Of a stretch of DNA of 64,000 nt, positions 62,614 through 64,000 are shown piece by piece. How positions within the stretch are numbered: position 1 is the stretch's first letter; each line of letters begins with the position of its first letter. The stretch comes from Heliorestis acidaminivorans (GTDB lineage Bacteria; Bacillota; Desulfitobacteriia; Heliobacteriales; Heliobacteriaceae), in NCBI RefSeq assembly GCF_008933955.1, contig NZ_WBXO01000006.1, positions 101,019 to 165,018 on the forward strand. The letters are read 5' to 3'. The position numbers and the translations under genes were made by a program. The notes under the pieces are model-generated. The model saw nothing but the letters and a program-made list of their open reading frames with translations. It was not told where the DNA came from and did no database searches.

Positions 62614-63432
62614 TCAGACATTTTGCAAGGGCCATAGAAGGGGTGGCAGGGGGACGTTTCGCATGGCGAGGGAGAACTTCTTTTTGCCATTAATTACATG
62701 TTTCGACGTTTTTGTGAAAATCCCTTCTATTGCAATGGAAAACTCACAAGCGCCAGTCGCCTCTTTTATTTTTTTTAGAATCTCCTTTCTTGTTGCTATG
62801 TCCATTTTTTCAAAACCAGACGTATCTATGGATGAAGAAATAATCTCTTTCAAGCCTTCATCTGTATACCTTTTTTGAGGCTCATACTCAAGACACTTAT
62901 CATCATTTTTTTCTTTCATAAATGTCTTAAATTGTTCAATGTTATTGAAATAGTTAAGGGCAAAGGTGGTTTCAACTATTTTTTTATTATCTTTAATAAA
63001 CTCATTATAACTACTCCATTGATAATCACCCAGAGCTTTTACCATTCCTGCTTTCAAAGGATTTTGATGGATATACCTTAAAACTGTAAGAAAATATGCA
63101 TCCTTATCAACAGCTTCACTCTTAAATCTATTCTGAAAAAGGTGACCAACCCTACCCATTTTAATATTATGATATTGCACATAACCAACAGCTATTCTTT
63201 TCACAATATCACCTATTTCATGCTTTTCTGTTTCTTTAAGCAAAAGATGGACATGATTTGTCATCAGGCAGTATGCATATACTGTAAAATTAACCTTCTC
63301 CTTAGCTTTTTCAATATACTCAAGAAATTTCTTATAATCTGATTCATTTTGAAAAATATCTCGCTTATCAATGCCTCTGAGCATAACATGATATATTCCT
63401 GTCTCACTTTTTCTTCGAGCTGTTCTCGCCAT
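62614..63432 (-). CDS. REP-associated Y1 (IS200-like) transposase
   Basis: A 272-residue HUH-superfamily transposase. 'MARTARRKSETGIYHVMLRGIDKRDIFQNESDYKKFLEYIEKAKEK' is the usual start, 'MTNHVHLLLKE' the HxH metal motif, and 'VLRYIHQNPLKAGMVK' the Tyr helix. ATG 63432 follows GGAGTG; the longer frame from 63516 runs into the hairpin region. The C-terminus continues past the usual end ('IEGIFTKTSKHV...LAMRNVPLPPLLWPLQNV') into what looks like repeat sequence, so the tail may be spurious. Codon use is AT-richer than katG. Confidence 0.88.
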   Translation of the reverse strand: MARTARRKSETGIYHVMLRGIDKRDIFQNESDYKKFLEYIEKAKEKVNFTVYAYCLMTNHVHLLLKETEKHEIGDIVKRIAVGYVQYHNIKMGRVGHLFQNRFKSEAVDKDAYFLTVLRYIHQNPLKAGMVKALGDYQWSSYNEFIKDNKKIVETTFALNYFNNIEQFKTFMKEKNDDKCLEYEPQKRYTDEGLKEIISSSIDTSGFEKMDIATRKEILKKIKEATGACEFSIAIEGIFTKTSKHVINGKKKFSLAMRNVPLPPLLWPLQNV

Positions 63433-63461
63433 AAACATCACTCCAAAGTATGGCTTACCGC

Positions 63462-63520
63462 AACAGAATATAGTGGCAAACGAAGCGCCTCCGTGCTTCG
63501 CGTATTTCGGTGGCAAACGG
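63462..63520. repeat. Hairpin and direct repeat upstream of the transposase
   Basis: Minus strand: GTTTGCCAC...GCGAAGCACGGAGGCGCTTCG...GTTTGCCAC. An inner hairpin CGAAGC/GCTTCG is flanked by two copies of CGTTTGCCAC. This could be the subterminal REP-type structure recognised by the Y1 transposase, or simply the junction of intron and transposon. Confidence 0.45.
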
Positions 63521-63521
63521 T

Positions 63522-63593
63522 TGAGTAGATAAGGGGAATTTCACCCCAAATCTCTCTCAGAACCGGACGTGAACCTCTCAGCTCATCCGGCTC
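63522..63593 (-). ncRNA. Group II intron 3' end, domains V and VI
   Basis: Minus strand 63593-63559 reads as a 35-nt domain V hairpin: GAGCCGGATGAGCTGAGAGG then TTCACGTCCGGTTCT, with the AGC-type triad region and a 2-nt bulge. It is followed by GAGAGATTTGGGGTGAAATTCCCC TTATCTAC, which resembles domain VI with its branch-point region. The 3' exon junction would be near 63525-63520. The 5' end of the intron is not in the window. Confidence 0.8.
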
Positions 63594-63596
63594 CCA

Positions 63597-63930
63597 CTAT
63601 CCAGTCGGTGGAGTTATTCCCCATTGCCAATGTGTAAACATTTTTGTTTCTCTTTTGGCAATTTTCCCGAGCCAATGTGTCGCACATCGCTGGTGTCTCT
63701 TTAGCTTCTTGTATTTACATTGCACCCATCGCACCAATGCTCGGTTCATGTGTTTTAGTACTTCATGCATTTCTGACTTGTAAAAGCGTCCATAGTAATT
63801 TATCCAACCTCTAATAACTGGGTTGACTTTTGTCGCTATTTCTTCAAGGGTCCTATTTGATCTCCAGTTCATGCGCCAGTCTCTGATGGTTTGGCGCATC
63901 GCTTTCTTTGCCTTGTTGCTGACTGACCCG
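63597..63930 (-). pseudogene. Truncated group II intron maturase (C-terminal part)
   Basis: The readable frame encodes SVSNKAKKAMRQTIRDWRMNW...VNPVIRGWINYYGRFYKSEMHEVLKHMNRALVRWVQCKYK..., the GIIM maturase (domain X) C-terminus, ending in 'FTHWQWGITPPTG'. 'NPVIRGWINYYGRF' is a hallmark. Upstream of about 63930 the reading frame continues for a dozen codons without similarity and meets a stop at 63976, so the reverse-transcriptase part is missing: cut by another insertion or rearrangement. Domain V follows 4 nt after the stop. Confidence 0.85.
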
Positions 63931-63949
63931 TACCCGATTTGTTGAACAC

Positions 63950-63975
63950 CTAAGAGTGAGATAAAATACTCTTAG
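63950..63975. repeat. 8-bp inverted repeat before the edge ORF
   Basis: CTAAGAGT-GAGATAAAAT-ACTCTTAG, followed by GGAGGGCG and an ATG. It lies where the maturase frame is broken and may be the subterminal hairpin of an inserted element. Confidence 0.55.
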
Positions 63976-63983
63976 GGAGGGCG

Positions 63984-64000
63984 ATGAAAATGCCAAGAAA
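63984..64000 (+). CDS. Start of a gene cut by the window edge
   Basis: ATG-AAA-ATG-CCA-AGA-AA (MKMPRK...), after GGGAGGGCG. Y1 and IS200-type transposases often begin 'MPRKxR', and the hairpin just upstream fits such an element, but six codons cannot prove it. Confidence 0.35.

Overview
The window is chromosomal DNA from a low-to-mid GC, endospore-forming Clostridia-type Firmicute. Evidence: a valS T-box leader, Rex, a SleB-type cortex hydrolase behind a sigma-G-like promoter, AGGAGG ribosome sites with many TTG/GTG starts, YitT/DUF421/DUF896/DUF3243/DUF4321 proteins, ferredoxin-linked 2-oxoacid oxidoreductase and an archaeal-type split glutamate synthase. Strict-anaerobe-style ferredoxin metabolism and the gene set would suit a Heliobacteriaceae-like lineage, but that is a guess. 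No rRNA, tRNA or CRISPR array was seen.

Layout. 1-3.6 kb: shape and maintenance genes on the minus strand (DUF4321, maf, radC, mreB, mreC, the last running off the left edge). 3.7-10.9 kb: a minus-strand operon of poorly known enzymes (RidA, a fold-type-I PLP enzyme, a FAD/Cys-cluster oxidoreductase, one or two tiny proteins, a B12-dependent mutase-like protein and a P-loop NTPase). This is the best candidate for an undescribed system. 11-17 kb: rex, folC, valS with its T-box, and meaB. 17-20.4 kb: a membrane-anchored JAMM protease divergent from a rhodanese-like protein missing its cysteine, then panB and panE. 20.4-25 kb: membrane and secreted proteins. 25-28.7 kb: three-gene glutamate synthase behind a long structured leader. 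28.8-31.5 kb: korDABC.

31.8-42 kb: sleB-like gene, psd, LysM protein, PAS histidine kinase, then a GMC oxidoreductase operon whose first ribosome site lies inside a perfect 15-bp hairpin, an MBL hydrolase, a ferredoxin under an operator-like inverted repeat, Nudix, DUF815 ATPase, YitT. 42-57 kb: mostly single genes (DUF421, hydroxyacid dehydrogenase, endonuclease III with an apparent non-AUG start, a regulator with three HTH domains, two LysM/CAP or propeller secreted proteins, an NSS transporter, a sirtuin, a lipid kinase). 57.6-60.2 kb: FetAB-type ABC exporter with a promoter-terminator leader, then a basic coiled-coil protein.

The right end (60.2-64 kb) is a patchwork of transfer scars: the frameshifted tail of an HD-GYP gene abuts katG, followed by a Y1 (IS200-like) transposase, the 3' end of a group II intron with domain V and a truncated maturase, and the start of another mobile gene at the window edge.

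Many starts were moved from the longest open frame to a codon with a good Shine-Dalgarno site; each entry says so.
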